DNA of 64,000 bases. It comes from Bdellovibrionales bacterium Ga0074137 (GTDB taxonomy: Bacteria; Bdellovibrionota; Bdellovibrionia; Bdellovibrionales; JAMPXM01). The stretch lies in NCBI GenBank assembly GCA_001464715.1, contig LNDT01000012.1:27300-91299 (forward strand), written 5' to 3'. Positions within the stretch are counted from its first letter, which is position 1, and the number at the start of each line of letters is the position of its first letter. Made by a program: the position numbers and the translations under genes. The notes under the pieces are model-generated. The model had not been told where the DNA came from, ran no database searches, and worked only from the letters and a program-made list of their open reading frames with translations. Shown here piece by piece: positions 53,408-61,514 of the stretch.

Positions 53408-53546
53408 CTGATCGGGGTGCCTTCCCACTTTCGGCGACCTCCGAATCGGGAAGCCCGCGTAAACGCGGGCCGAGGGCAGGAGCCCGAGCCGATGCGGTGA
53501 AGGCACGACGCCTGTGTCGCCGAAAGTGGGAAGGCGCCCCGATCAG
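53408..53546. repeat. Long inverted-repeat element, copy B
   Basis: Arms 53408-53438 and 53516-53546 (31 nt each) pair over their full length except one T:G opposition. The 77-nt core, read on the minus strand, aligns with the core of copy A and folds into the same hairpins: AGGC/GCCT around GTCGT, GGGC/GCCC around TCCT, GCCCGCG/CGCGGGC around TTTA. Arm differences to copy A (8 of 31) are all compensated. The right end overlaps the stop codon of the FNR gene. The flanking 53226-53407 holds nothing else that I can name. Confidence 0.85.
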
Positions 53547-54316
53547 TCAAAGGCCTCAGCAAAGACGTTCTTCATATCAAAGCCTTCGCTCTCAAGCTTA
53601 GCTTTTACGTCCTTGATCATGGCTCCGTTGCCGCAAAGGTAAAACGTGGTCGCAATACTTTTATAGTCGAAGTCATCGATGTGATTTTGCACGTAGCCAC
53701 GTTCGCCGGTCCACTGATCGTCGGGCCGCGAAAGTACGTACTTAAATTTGAAATCTTTCAGTTGCGACTGAAGTCGTTCAAGCTCTTCGCGGTAATAGAC
53801 GTCGGCCCGGTGACGGACGCCAAAGAGCATGCGGTAACGAAGATTCGGGAATTTCTTCAGATTTGATTCGATGAAAGAGAAGTGTTGAGAAACGCCAGAA
53901 CCCGTATTGAGAAATATGATTTGTTCCGTCGGTGGCTCTTTAAAGAACACGCGGCCGAAGGGACCCGTGAAATCAAGTACTGAGCCTTCGATTAGGCCCC
54001 ATACGAATTTCGACGCAAGTCCACCGTCGACGTATTTAAAAACCAGACGGTAGCCGTCTTTTCTTAAGTCTGTGGAAGCGATCGAGTACGCGCGAAGCAC
54101 CGGCTTTACACCATCGCCCTCGGGCGGAACGTGAAGCATTACAAATTGGCCCGCGCGAAATTCGAAGTCGGAAGGCTCTTGGCATTTGATGAAAAGTTCC
54201 CGGATCTGCGGCGTGTAATCGCAAATCTTTTCGACCACCATTTTTCGGATAATACGAGTGGGGTGAAGCGCTTTCGGTTGGGGAACGCCAGTGTTCGGTG
54301 ACGAAGTCATGGTCAT
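53543..54316 (-). CDS. Ferredoxin/flavodoxin--NADP reductase (FNR family)
   Basis: FAD/NAD(P) oxidoreductase of 257 residues. RAGQFVMLHVPPEGDGVKPV and RAYSIAS bind FAD, IIFLNTGSGVSQHFSF is the NADP loop, and FYLCGNGAMIKDVKAKL is the C-terminal nucleotide motif. It moves electrons between NADPH and ferredoxin or flavodoxin. The 3' end is inside repeat element B; the start overlaps the pyrophosphatase stop by one base. Confidence 0.9.
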   Translation of the reverse strand: MTMTSSPNTGVPQPKALHPTRIIRKMVVEKICDYTPQIRELFIKCQEPSDFEFRAGQFVMLHVPPEGDGVKPVLRAYSIASTDLRKDGYRLVFKYVDGGLASKFVWGLIEGSVLDFTGPFGRVFFKEPPTEQIIFLNTGSGVSQHFSFIESNLKKFPNLRYRMLFGVRHRADVYYREELERLQSQLKDFKFKYVLSRPDDQWTGERGYVQNHIDDFDYKSIATTFYLCGNGAMIKDVKAKLESEGFDMKNVFAEAFD

Positions 54317-54879
54317 TACTTTCTCGGAGGTGTGACGTCTTTGAGAAGATTCGCTCGCGCGGTTTTGTAAAGTTCCAGCGATTCGGAAACTACTTTGAGC
54401 GCTTCATCACGGTCCAAAAATCCATCGACGACGACTTCTTTATTCTCAAGCTGCTTATAGTCTTCAAAAAATCTTTGGACCTCTTTTAGGCGGTGAGGAG
54501 GAAGCTCGCGAATCGATCGGATCTGAGAAAATTCAGGATCATTGGCGTGGACCGCGATAATTTTATCATCGCCTTCGCCCTGATCTTTCATCTTCATAAC
54601 TCCGATCGGAATGGCTTCCATCAAAGTTCCGGGTACGACTGACTCTTGACCCAAGACCAGCACATCCAGTGGGTCATTGTCGTCACAGTAGCTCTGCGGA
54701 ATGAATCCGTAGTTCGCCGGATAGTGAACGCTTGAAAATAAGACGCGGTCGACTTTGAGAAGGCCGCTCGGTTTGTGCAATTCGTATTTGTTTTTCGAGC
54801 CGCGCGGGACCTCGATAAAGACGAGAATCTTTTCGGGTCGACCTTCGATCGTCGGAGAAATGTCGTGCCATGGATGCAT
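54316..54879 (-). CDS. ppa: Inorganic pyrophosphatase
   Basis: Soluble family I PPase. VFIEVPRGSKNKYELHKPSG, then NYGFIPQSYCDDNDPLDVLV with the metal-binding D-x-D-P-x-D, then KDQGEGDDKIIAVHAND are characteristic. The length of 187 is normal. It drives biosynthetic reactions by removing PPi. The 3' end overlaps the FNR start by one base. Confidence 0.96.
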   Translation of the reverse strand: MHPWHDISPTIEGRPEKILVFIEVPRGSKNKYELHKPSGLLKVDRVLFSSVHYPANYGFIPQSYCDDNDPLDVLVLGQESVVPGTLMEAIPIGVMKMKDQGEGDDKIIAVHANDPEFSQIRSIRELPPHRLKEVQRFFEDYKQLENKEVVVDGFLDRDEALKVVSESLELYKTARANLLKDVTPPRK

Positions 54880-54972
54880 ATCCCAAAGTCATAGCGACCA
54901 ATGGGCCGAGTGTCGATAACATCTTGCGTTGTTGATCAAAACCTGTGAACTCCCGATGTAGGCTCGCGCCCT

Positions 54973-55866
54973 ATGGGACAAAGTTCAGAAAAGGCCAACG
55001 AAGGCATGGGTGGTGGAGTCAAGGGTTTGGCTGTCGTTCCGGCAGCGACGAACTCTGGCGGCGGTGTTCGCACGGCCTTTGTGGGCGGTGCTTCGAAGGG
55101 TATCGGGCGCGCCGTCGCAAGACATTTGGCTTCGCGCGGAGTGCGTGTGATTGCATGCGGGCGTTCGGAAGCGGATCTTAAAGAACTTATCGACGAGCTT
55201 CCGCTGATCGAAGTCAAAGGTGCGACCTTGATCGAATCAGAACTGAAAACTCACAAGGCTTTCGTGTGCGACACTTCAAAGACAAGCGAGCTTGAAGGTC
55301 GCTTGAAAGCGCTTGTTCTTGAAATGGGCGCTGTCGATATTCTTGTTCTAAATTCGGGCGGACCCAAAGGTGGTCCCGTGCTTGAGGCGGACCCGTCAGA
55401 ATTTAGAAATGCGATGGAAGCTCATCTGATCGCCAATCAGATTTTGTGCAAGACCTATGTTCCAGGAATGAAAAACCGCGGCGGTGGTCGAATTATTTCG
55501 ATTCTCTCAACATCTGTTCGCCAGCCCATCGCAGGGCTTGGTGTTTCCAATGCGACTCGTTGGGCGGTGACGGCGTGGGCAAAAACTTTGGCCGGCGAAG
55601 TGGCTCCGTTTGGAATCACAGTGAATATGGTTTTACCGGGATTTACGAAAACAGCGCGGCTTGATGAACTTTCGAAAGCGGCCTCTGAAAAACGCGGCGT
55701 TAGTCAAAAGCAGATTGAAGAAGAGTGGATCAAGTCGACGCCGATGGGCCGATTGGGTGAGCCAGAAGAAATCGCTGCGGCTGTCGCGTTTTTCGCGTCA
55801 CCGGCAGCGTCCTTCATCACGGGCCAAGCGCTGGCTGTTGACGGTGGACGATTGGGATCGGTGTAG
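54973..55866 (+). CDS. Atypical SDR-family oxidoreductase (BKR-like)
   Basis: The NAD(P) loop AFVGGASKGIGRAVARHLAS, LVLNSGGPKGGPVLEAD and TGQALAVDGGR near the end identify an SDR. The catalytic YxxxK is missing: the segment reads GLGVSNATRWAVTAW, with SNATR in that place. This is typical of a divergent FabG-like subgroup whose members may not use the normal tetrad. It is the first gene of the aminophenol-type block; the next gene starts 13 nt later. The substrate is not known. Confidence 0.82.
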   Translation: MGQSSEKANEGMGGGVKGLAVVPAATNSGGGVRTAFVGGASKGIGRAVARHLASRGVRVIACGRSEADLKELIDELPLIEVKGATLIESELKTHKAFVCDTSKTSELEGRLKALVLEMGAVDILVLNSGGPKGGPVLEADPSEFRNAMEAHLIANQILCKTYVPGMKNRGGGRIISILSTSVRQPIAGLGVSNATRWAVTAWAKTLAGEVAPFGITVNMVLPGFTKTARLDELSKAASEKRGVSQKQIEEEWIKSTPMGRLGEPEEIAAAVAFFASPAASFITGQALAVDGGRLGSV

Positions 55867-55879
55867 CCCATGAGAAACG

Positions 55880-57133
55880 GTGAAGCTCTTGAAGTATGAT
55901 GTGTTCTTCTCGATTTGCCAGACTCCGGTCGACGGTTTTACGCCGCCTGAAAAAGTCATGCTTCAAAACTTTTTTGACCAGGCGATTTTGGCGGACGAAT
56001 TGGGCGCCGGATGTGCTTGGGTCGCAGAAACTCACTTAAGCTGTCAGGTGCAGAAAAGAAATCCTTCAGCGGTGATTCCTCATTTTGAAGGTGAGATCGG
56101 TCTTAATACCGACCTCTTGCAATTGGCGCATGTGCTGTTCGCGCGGACAAAGCAAATCCACATCGGTTCAGCGATCCGAAATATTCAATGCAACGGTGGT
56201 CCGATCGCTCACGCGGAAGCAATTAAAATGTTCATGTCGCTTCACGATCTTGGGCTTTCGCGCGGCGGGCCTTTATGGAGTGAAAAGGAAACCAGAAGAC
56301 TTGAGATTGGCTTCGCTGCAGGTCGATTTCCATTTTCCAATTTGCCTTATGGTGTTGCGCCTCGGAATGAGCTCGAGCGCGCGGCGTGGCCGGCTCTTCG
56401 TGGGCTTGTCTTTCAAGAAGCCACCGAGATTTTCTTAAGGCTTTTAAAGGGCGATATCTTAGGATCAAAAAATATTCGTCCAAAGATTTTAAAGCGCTCG
56501 CACTTTCGAAGCGATGAAGATTGGGCGCGAGTTAGTGGTCTCGCGGTAGCGGGCGCAGCGAGTGACGGTATAGAGATTCCGCCATTTTGGAAATTTGATC
56601 CCGTCGGTGTGATTCCGTTTGAAGCTCCGATGGGGAATCTGAGGCTTACGATCGGTGCTCACGACGCTGCGACACAAGATTTCGCCAATACGATTCTTCC
56701 GGTCGGTGTTTTTAATCTTTCCATCACTCCTGATGCACAGATCGAAGAGACGCACTCGCGTATGAAGGGCACGTATCACAAAGCCGCGTGGGGTGGATCG
56801 ACGGGCCAGTGGTCACGAAGCCTTATGCCGCGCACGGTATTGGTCTTCATTGACGAGAATCGCGCGCGCGCCGAAGCCAATGCTCAGAAAGCCATTGCGA
56901 CGTACTGGAAAGCGGTCGAAGGAACTTTGGATCCAGCGAAAGTCGCGCAAGCCGTGGACAATGCGATTGTCGGGACACCGGATGAGGTCGCCGAGAAAAT
57001 GAGTGCCAAGTATCATCAGGATGATCGATTGATGCTTTGGTTTGACTTTAATAATCACGACAATGAAGCCGTTAAAAATTCAATGCGCCTCTTTTTTGAA
57101 AAATCAGTACCGCACATTCGAGGTCGAAAGTGA
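55880..57133 (+). CDS. Luciferase-like flavin monooxygenase
   Basis: LLM-class flavoprotein of 417 residues (GTG start). DELGAGCAWVAETHLSCQVQ, then IGSAIRNIQCNGGPIAHAEA and AMGNLRLT-type (PMGNLRLTIGAHDA) resemble bacterial-luciferase-like oxygenases that hydroxylate small substrates with reduced flavin. In this context it may hydroxylate an aromatic amine; that is inference. It overlaps the next gene by 4 nt. Confidence 0.82.
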   Translation: MKLLKYDVFFSICQTPVDGFTPPEKVMLQNFFDQAILADELGAGCAWVAETHLSCQVQKRNPSAVIPHFEGEIGLNTDLLQLAHVLFARTKQIHIGSAIRNIQCNGGPIAHAEAIKMFMSLHDLGLSRGGPLWSEKETRRLEIGFAAGRFPFSNLPYGVAPRNELERAAWPALRGLVFQEATEIFLRLLKGDILGSKNIRPKILKRSHFRSDEDWARVSGLAVAGAASDGIEIPPFWKFDPVGVIPFEAPMGNLRLTIGAHDAATQDFANTILPVGVFNLSITPDAQIEETHSRMKGTYHKAAWGGSTGQWSRSLMPRTVLVFIDENRARAEANAQKAIATYWKAVEGTLDPAKVAQAVDNAIVGTPDEVAEKMSAKYHQDDRLMLWFDFNNHDNEAVKNSMRLFFEKSVPHIRGRK

Positions 57134-58212
57134 CATCACAGTTTCATAAAGGTGATGACACTTGGGTTCCCTTGGTCGATTACCGCCGAAACGGTGTCAG
57201 CGAAATTACGATTCACGGGGCAGTGTCTTGGATCAGCGGAAAAAAACTGATTCACGCCTGGGGCGGGAACGTTTTGTGTTACGGGCGCTCGATGATGAAG
57301 CCGCTGCAGTTGAAAGTCTTCGCTAAAGATCTGGATCAGATTCTCACGATGGATTCAAAAGCTGTGTCGGTGGCCTCGCACAATGCCGAGCCCGAGCACA
57401 TCAAAGCGATTCAAGCGATTTTAAAACCCAGCGAAATGGGTTTGATGCAGACTCCGTTTTCACTTCCTCTGATTCAATTCGGCCGACAAATGCGTCGCGC
57501 GCGTCGTTGGTACCATCCGTGTTCAGGAAAACACGCGGCGATTTTAAGAGGCTGCCAAATTCGCGGTTGGTCGAGAGTTGGGTACACGTGGCCGCATCAT
57601 CCGTATCATCAAAGTTACTTGAATGTCGTTCGAAGGGCTTTAGGGCCTGAATGGAATCCTCAAGTCACAGCCAAAGATGGCTGCGGGCTTCCGACCGTGT
57701 CGATGACGGTGACCGAGCTTGCACGGGTGTACGCGGATCTTGCGGTCACTCGCGATGATGATTGGATTTGGCAGGCGATGGTTGAAAAGCCCGACCTAGT
57801 CGGTGGATTCAATCGACTTGATTCGACGATTCTAAAAAGCTGCGGCGGGGATGTGATCGCCAAAGAAGGTGCCGATGGACTTTTGGGCTTAGCGATCAAG
57901 CATCCGGATTTTCCAGAAGGTCTTGGCGTCGTCATAAAAGTTGCTCACGGGTGGGACACGACAGCCACGTGGTTTGTCGCAAGGTACGTACTTGGTGTCC
58001 TTGGTTTTAAACTTCGAAACCCGTACCGGCTCGATCGTCAAAAAGCGTACATCGTTGAAGACCTTATTCCTCCGAAACTTCGCTCGCGGATCAGCGATAT
58101 CGAACCGTTTGATGCTTGGGATCCCGACGAAGACCGCTGGGAATTTGATTTTAATAAATACGTTCCAAACGCGGCCAGCTTTAACGAAGGTGCTATGGGG
58201 GATCGTCTATGA
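57130..58212 (+). CDS. Asparaginase II-family (COG4448) hydrolase
   Basis: COG4448-type amidohydrolase. CSGKHAAILRGCQIRGWSRV and VTAKDGCGLPTVSMTVTELA are the family's Ser-Gly-Lys and Asp-Gly-Cys-Gly motifs, and the length of 360 is typical. It releases ammonia from an amide. Other family members are L-asparaginases, but the embedding in a ring-cleavage block hints at an amide intermediate. GTG start; 4-nt overlaps on both sides. Confidence 0.85.
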   Translation: MTSQFHKGDDTWVPLVDYRRNGVSEITIHGAVSWISGKKLIHAWGGNVLCYGRSMMKPLQLKVFAKDLDQILTMDSKAVSVASHNAEPEHIKAIQAILKPSEMGLMQTPFSLPLIQFGRQMRRARRWYHPCSGKHAAILRGCQIRGWSRVGYTWPHHPYHQSYLNVVRRALGPEWNPQVTAKDGCGLPTVSMTVTELARVYADLAVTRDDDWIWQAMVEKPDLVGGFNRLDSTILKSCGGDVIAKEGADGLLGLAIKHPDFPEGLGVVIKVAHGWDTTATWFVARYVLGVLGFKLRNPYRLDRQKAYIVEDLIPPKLRSRISDIEPFDAWDPDEDRWEFDFNKYVPNAASFNEGAMGDRL

Positions 58213-59687
58213 TTCGTCTTTCGAATTTTGTCGACGGAACTCACGTAGCTCCTGAAAACGGAAAGTACTTCGCCTCTCTAAATCCTGCGACCGAAGAAGT
58301 TCACGTCGAAGTTCCAAGAAGTGAGGCATCGGACGTTTCAAAGGCTGTGGCAGCCGCAAAAGCGGCGTTTTCTGGTTGGAGCGAGCGCCGCGCCGAAGTG
58401 CGCGCAGATTTCTTAGATAAAATTGCAGCTGGCATTGATGCTCGCGCGGAAGAGCTCGCTCGGGCAGAAAGTCTTGATCAAGGAAAGCCGATGTCCTTGG
58501 CGGCGACTCTTGATATTCCCAGGGCCGCTCATAATTTCCGATTCTTTGCAGGCGTTCTTCGCCACGAACTTTCAGTGGCGGCCCCGATGGATCGCTCGAT
58601 GTTTTCTTATGTACGCCGTGAACCGATCGGTGTTGCAGGTCTTATCAGTCCGTGGAATTTGCCTGTTTATTTACTGACGTGGAAAATCGCTCCGGCCATC
58701 GCTTACGGAAACACGTGCGTCGTAAAGCCCAGTGAGATGACGTCCCACACGGCCTTTATTTTGAGCGAGATCATTCGCGATGCCGGGCTTCCTCGTGGTG
58801 TCGTGAATTTCGTCTTCGGCCTTGGCGGTGAAGCTGGACAAGCACTGGTCGAACATAAAGATGTCCCGATGATTTCATTCACTGGCGGAACGGTGACCGG
58901 TCGAAAGATCAGCGAAACTGTCGCGCCTCAGATGAAGAAACTTTCTTTGGAGCTGGGTGGAAAGAATCCGACCATCGTTTTCAAAGATGTGAATCTAAAA
59001 AAGCACTTAAAGATGATCGTGCGCTCGGCCTTTTTGAACCAAGGCGAAATCTGTCTTTGTGGATCTCGAATTTATGTCGAACGAGACATTTATGAATCTT
59101 TCACGGAAGCGTTCGTTAAAGAAGCGCGCGAACTTATCGTGGGTGATCCTTTGGACAAGGCCACATTCATGGGGCCGCTTGTTTCAAAAGAGCATCTTGA
59201 AAAAGTTCAAGGCTTTGTCGCGGAAGCGAAAGCTCAAGGGCTTCGAGTTTTGACCGGGGGCGGTCGTCCCGAAAATCTTAAAAATGGTTTTTACTTTTCG
59301 CCCACAGTGCTCGCTCCCGAAGCGACCGGAAAAAGTTCCGAAGGCATGGCTTCAGAAAAAGCGTTTCACGCATCGAAAATCCAGTCCGACGAAGTCTTCG
59401 GACCTGTCGTAACGATTGCACCGTTTGATTCAGAAAACGAAGTGGTTGGCCTCGCCAACAGCACGAAGTACGGCCTGTCAGCGACGCTTTGGACGGATTC
59501 ATTGTCGACAGCCCACGGGGTGGCGGCCAAGCTTCACGCCGGAACTGTCTGGGTGAATACTTGGATGTCTCGGGACCTTCGAATGCCGTTTGGCGGGGTG
59601 AAAGAATCGGGACTTGGCCGCGAAGGGCAGCTCGACTCGGTTCACTTTTTCACGGAAGCCAAAACAGTCTGCATCCGCCACGATTAG
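58209..59687 (+). CDS. 2-Aminomuconate-6-semialdehyde dehydrogenase-like ALDH
   Basis: ALDH superfamily. FTGGTVTGRKISETVAPQMK leads to the catalytic ELGGKNPTIVF Glu and NQGEICLCGSRIYVERDIYE with the catalytic Cys. The NQGEICLC block is typical of 2-aminomuconate and 2-hydroxymuconate semialdehyde dehydrogenases (AmnC, NbaE, ALDH8-type). It would oxidise 2-aminomuconate semialdehyde to 2-aminomuconate. 492 residues; ATG overlaps the previous stop by 4 nt. Confidence 0.88.
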   Translation: MIRLSNFVDGTHVAPENGKYFASLNPATEEVHVEVPRSEASDVSKAVAAAKAAFSGWSERRAEVRADFLDKIAAGIDARAEELARAESLDQGKPMSLAATLDIPRAAHNFRFFAGVLRHELSVAAPMDRSMFSYVRREPIGVAGLISPWNLPVYLLTWKIAPAIAYGNTCVVKPSEMTSHTAFILSEIIRDAGLPRGVVNFVFGLGGEAGQALVEHKDVPMISFTGGTVTGRKISETVAPQMKKLSLELGGKNPTIVFKDVNLKKHLKMIVRSAFLNQGEICLCGSRIYVERDIYESFTEAFVKEARELIVGDPLDKATFMGPLVSKEHLEKVQGFVAEAKAQGLRVLTGGGRPENLKNGFYFSPTVLAPEATGKSSEGMASEKAFHASKIQSDEVFGPVVTIAPFDSENEVVGLANSTKYGLSATLWTDSLSTAHGVAAKLHAGTVWVNTWMSRDLRMPFGGVKESGLGREGQLDSVHFFTEAKTVCIRHD

Positions 59688-59784
59688 GCGGAAGACGTAG
59701 CGCAATCTTCGCGCTGGCCCGGGCGAAGGGGTGCATAGACCAAGGTCCATTGAGCCAAGGCGGGAATTTTCCGAAACGATACAA

Positions 59785-60507
59785 GTGCTTAAATGGCTTG
59801 GGATTATTTTTTTTGGCTTTGGAATTCAAACGGGTTTCGCCCAGGCGTCACCGTCGGATTTCGATTGTCCCGATGGATTTCGTGAGCTCTTCGCGACTCT
59901 AAAGGTGCACAAAGGGGACGTGGTCAAAGATAGCCGATTTCCCGATGCTGAAATCTCCTTTTTGGGCCAAGGGTTTGGCGGCGGCAACGTCCACCTTGTG
60001 AAACCAAACGACGGTTCCGCTCCGTTTGTCATAAAAGACTACGTACTGGGGGGCGCTGACTCGGCCATGAACGATGCCCTTGGAATCGAAATTCTTGGTC
60101 AATTGACTGATGCCCGGTTTTCGCAAAAAGCAATGCGACCCGTTCGTATTATTGAGCGACTTGATCGCGACAGTTTTAAGCTCGAGTACATTCCAGGACG
60201 GGACGTTCGAATGCTCGCCCAAGAAACACAGAATGAAGAGGCCCGCACGAAGCTTGCGAGACTTTTCCTGCGTCAGATTGAAACTCTTAAGAATAACTTA
60301 CCCAATGGCAAAGAATTGAAGGTTGGAGAGCGTGGCTACACGGTGCTGGAGTCCACTTACCGACAATCGGTCACACGAGGTTTTAAGGACCTCGTCGTCG
60401 TTCTGAGAAGAAAAGAATATCCCAGAGACCTTGTGCATCTTTGGATAAAACCTGAAAACGTCGTCGTCACGGCCGACGGTGATTTCGTGATTATTGACCC
60501 TCGATAA
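59785..60507 (+). CDS. Secreted kinase-fold protein lacking the catalytic Asp (pseudokinase)
   Basis: A GTG start at 59785 gives a 240-residue protein with a signal peptide (LGIIFFGFGIQTGFAQA). A Gly-rich loop GQGFGGGNVHLV (~61-72), VIKDY with Lys 84, the hinge LEYIPGRDV and a loop HLWIKPEN (218-225) match the kinase HxDxKxxN segment, but Trp 220 replaces the Asp. VIIDPR at the end equals the DFG Asp, and the chain stops right there, so most of the C-lobe is absent. Likely a binding pseudokinase in the periplasm. GTG 59731 is an alternative start. Confidence 0.6.
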   Translation: MLKWLGIIFFGFGIQTGFAQASPSDFDCPDGFRELFATLKVHKGDVVKDSRFPDAEISFLGQGFGGGNVHLVKPNDGSAPFVIKDYVLGGADSAMNDALGIEILGQLTDARFSQKAMRPVRIIERLDRDSFKLEYIPGRDVRMLAQETQNEEARTKLARLFLRQIETLKNNLPNGKELKVGERGYTVLESTYRQSVTRGFKDLVVVLRRKEYPRDLVHLWIKPENVVVTADGDFVIIDPR

Positions 60508-60593
60508 TTAGACGACAAGATGACCACTTTATCTTCTAGGACGCACCGCCGAAGAGCCGTGACCGTGGGTCTAAGTCTCTATAGAAAAGAGAC

Positions 60594-61514
60594 ATGACTG
60601 GAAAAATCATCGCAGGCGTCTTGGCGCCGCATCCTCCTCATCTCGTTTACGCCTCAAACCCCGAGCAAAATGAGCCGCGGTCCGAAGGTGGTTGGGAAAC
60701 CCTTCGTTGGGGTTACGAGCGCTTAAGAAAAAGTCTGTTCGAGCATCCCGATAAAAAACCGGATGTGATCTTGGTGCATTCGCCGCATTGGATGACGGTC
60801 TTGGGTCATCATGTGTTGGGTCTGCCGCATTTTAAAGGTCTCAGTGTCGATCCGATTTTCCCGCATCTCTTTCGGTTCAATTACGACATCAAAGTCGACG
60901 TCGATCTTTCGCTGCTCATTGCCGAAGAGGGAAAAAACGAAGGCCTCATTACGAAAGTGATGACCAATCCGGATTTCAGGATCGATTATGGAGCCATCAC
61001 GAGCTGCTATTTGACGAACCCTGATTTCGACATTCCGATCGTTGCGATTAGCTCGAACAATTCGCCGTACTATTTTTCAAACGAAGTCGGTCAACAGCAG
61101 ATGGAGAAGCTGGGACGAGCGACCGCTCGTGCGATCGCTCGCAGTGGAAAGCGCGCCGTGCTTTTGGCGTCGAACTCGATGTCGCACAGGCATTTTACGA
61201 CCGAGCCCGAGATCCCTGAGGATATGTCGGCCGAGCACATCTATCATCACGGTCAGTATCTGTGGGACATGGAAATGCTTAAGATGATGCGAGAGGGGAA
61301 GTCTCGTCAGTTGATTGATTGCTTACCAGAATTCATGGATATGGCGCTGGCCGAAGTAAAAGCCGGGGCGCTGACTTGGATGCTTTCGGCTTTGGATTTT
61401 CCAAGCTACAAAGCTGAAGTGCACGCCTACGGTTCTGTGATCGGCACCGGAAATGCAATCGTCGAATGGGATCACTTTACGAATGCCAAAGGCCTAGCCG
61501 GAGGTGGAAAGTGA
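60594..61514 (+). CDS. 2-Aminophenol 1,6-dioxygenase beta (catalytic) subunit-like, LigB family
   Basis: Class III extradiol dioxygenase (306 residues). APHPPHLVYA gives His 13, and VHSPHW gives His 62, the same numbering as AmnB of Pseudomonas; ALAEVKAGALTW gives Glu 254 as the third Fe ligand (251 in AmnB). SMSHRHF matches the acid-base His. It would cleave 2-aminophenol to 2-aminomuconate 6-semialdehyde. The partner subunit follows with a 4-nt overlap. Substrate is inferred from this and from the neighbouring dehydrogenase and deaminase. Confidence 0.88.
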   Translation: MTGKIIAGVLAPHPPHLVYASNPEQNEPRSEGGWETLRWGYERLRKSLFEHPDKKPDVILVHSPHWMTVLGHHVLGLPHFKGLSVDPIFPHLFRFNYDIKVDVDLSLLIAEEGKNEGLITKVMTNPDFRIDYGAITSCYLTNPDFDIPIVAISSNNSPYYFSNEVGQQQMEKLGRATARAIARSGKRAVLLASNSMSHRHFTTEPEIPEDMSAEHIYHHGQYLWDMEMLKMMREGKSRQLIDCLPEFMDMALAEVKAGALTWMLSALDFPSYKAEVHAYGSVIGTGNAIVEWDHFTNAKGLAGGGK

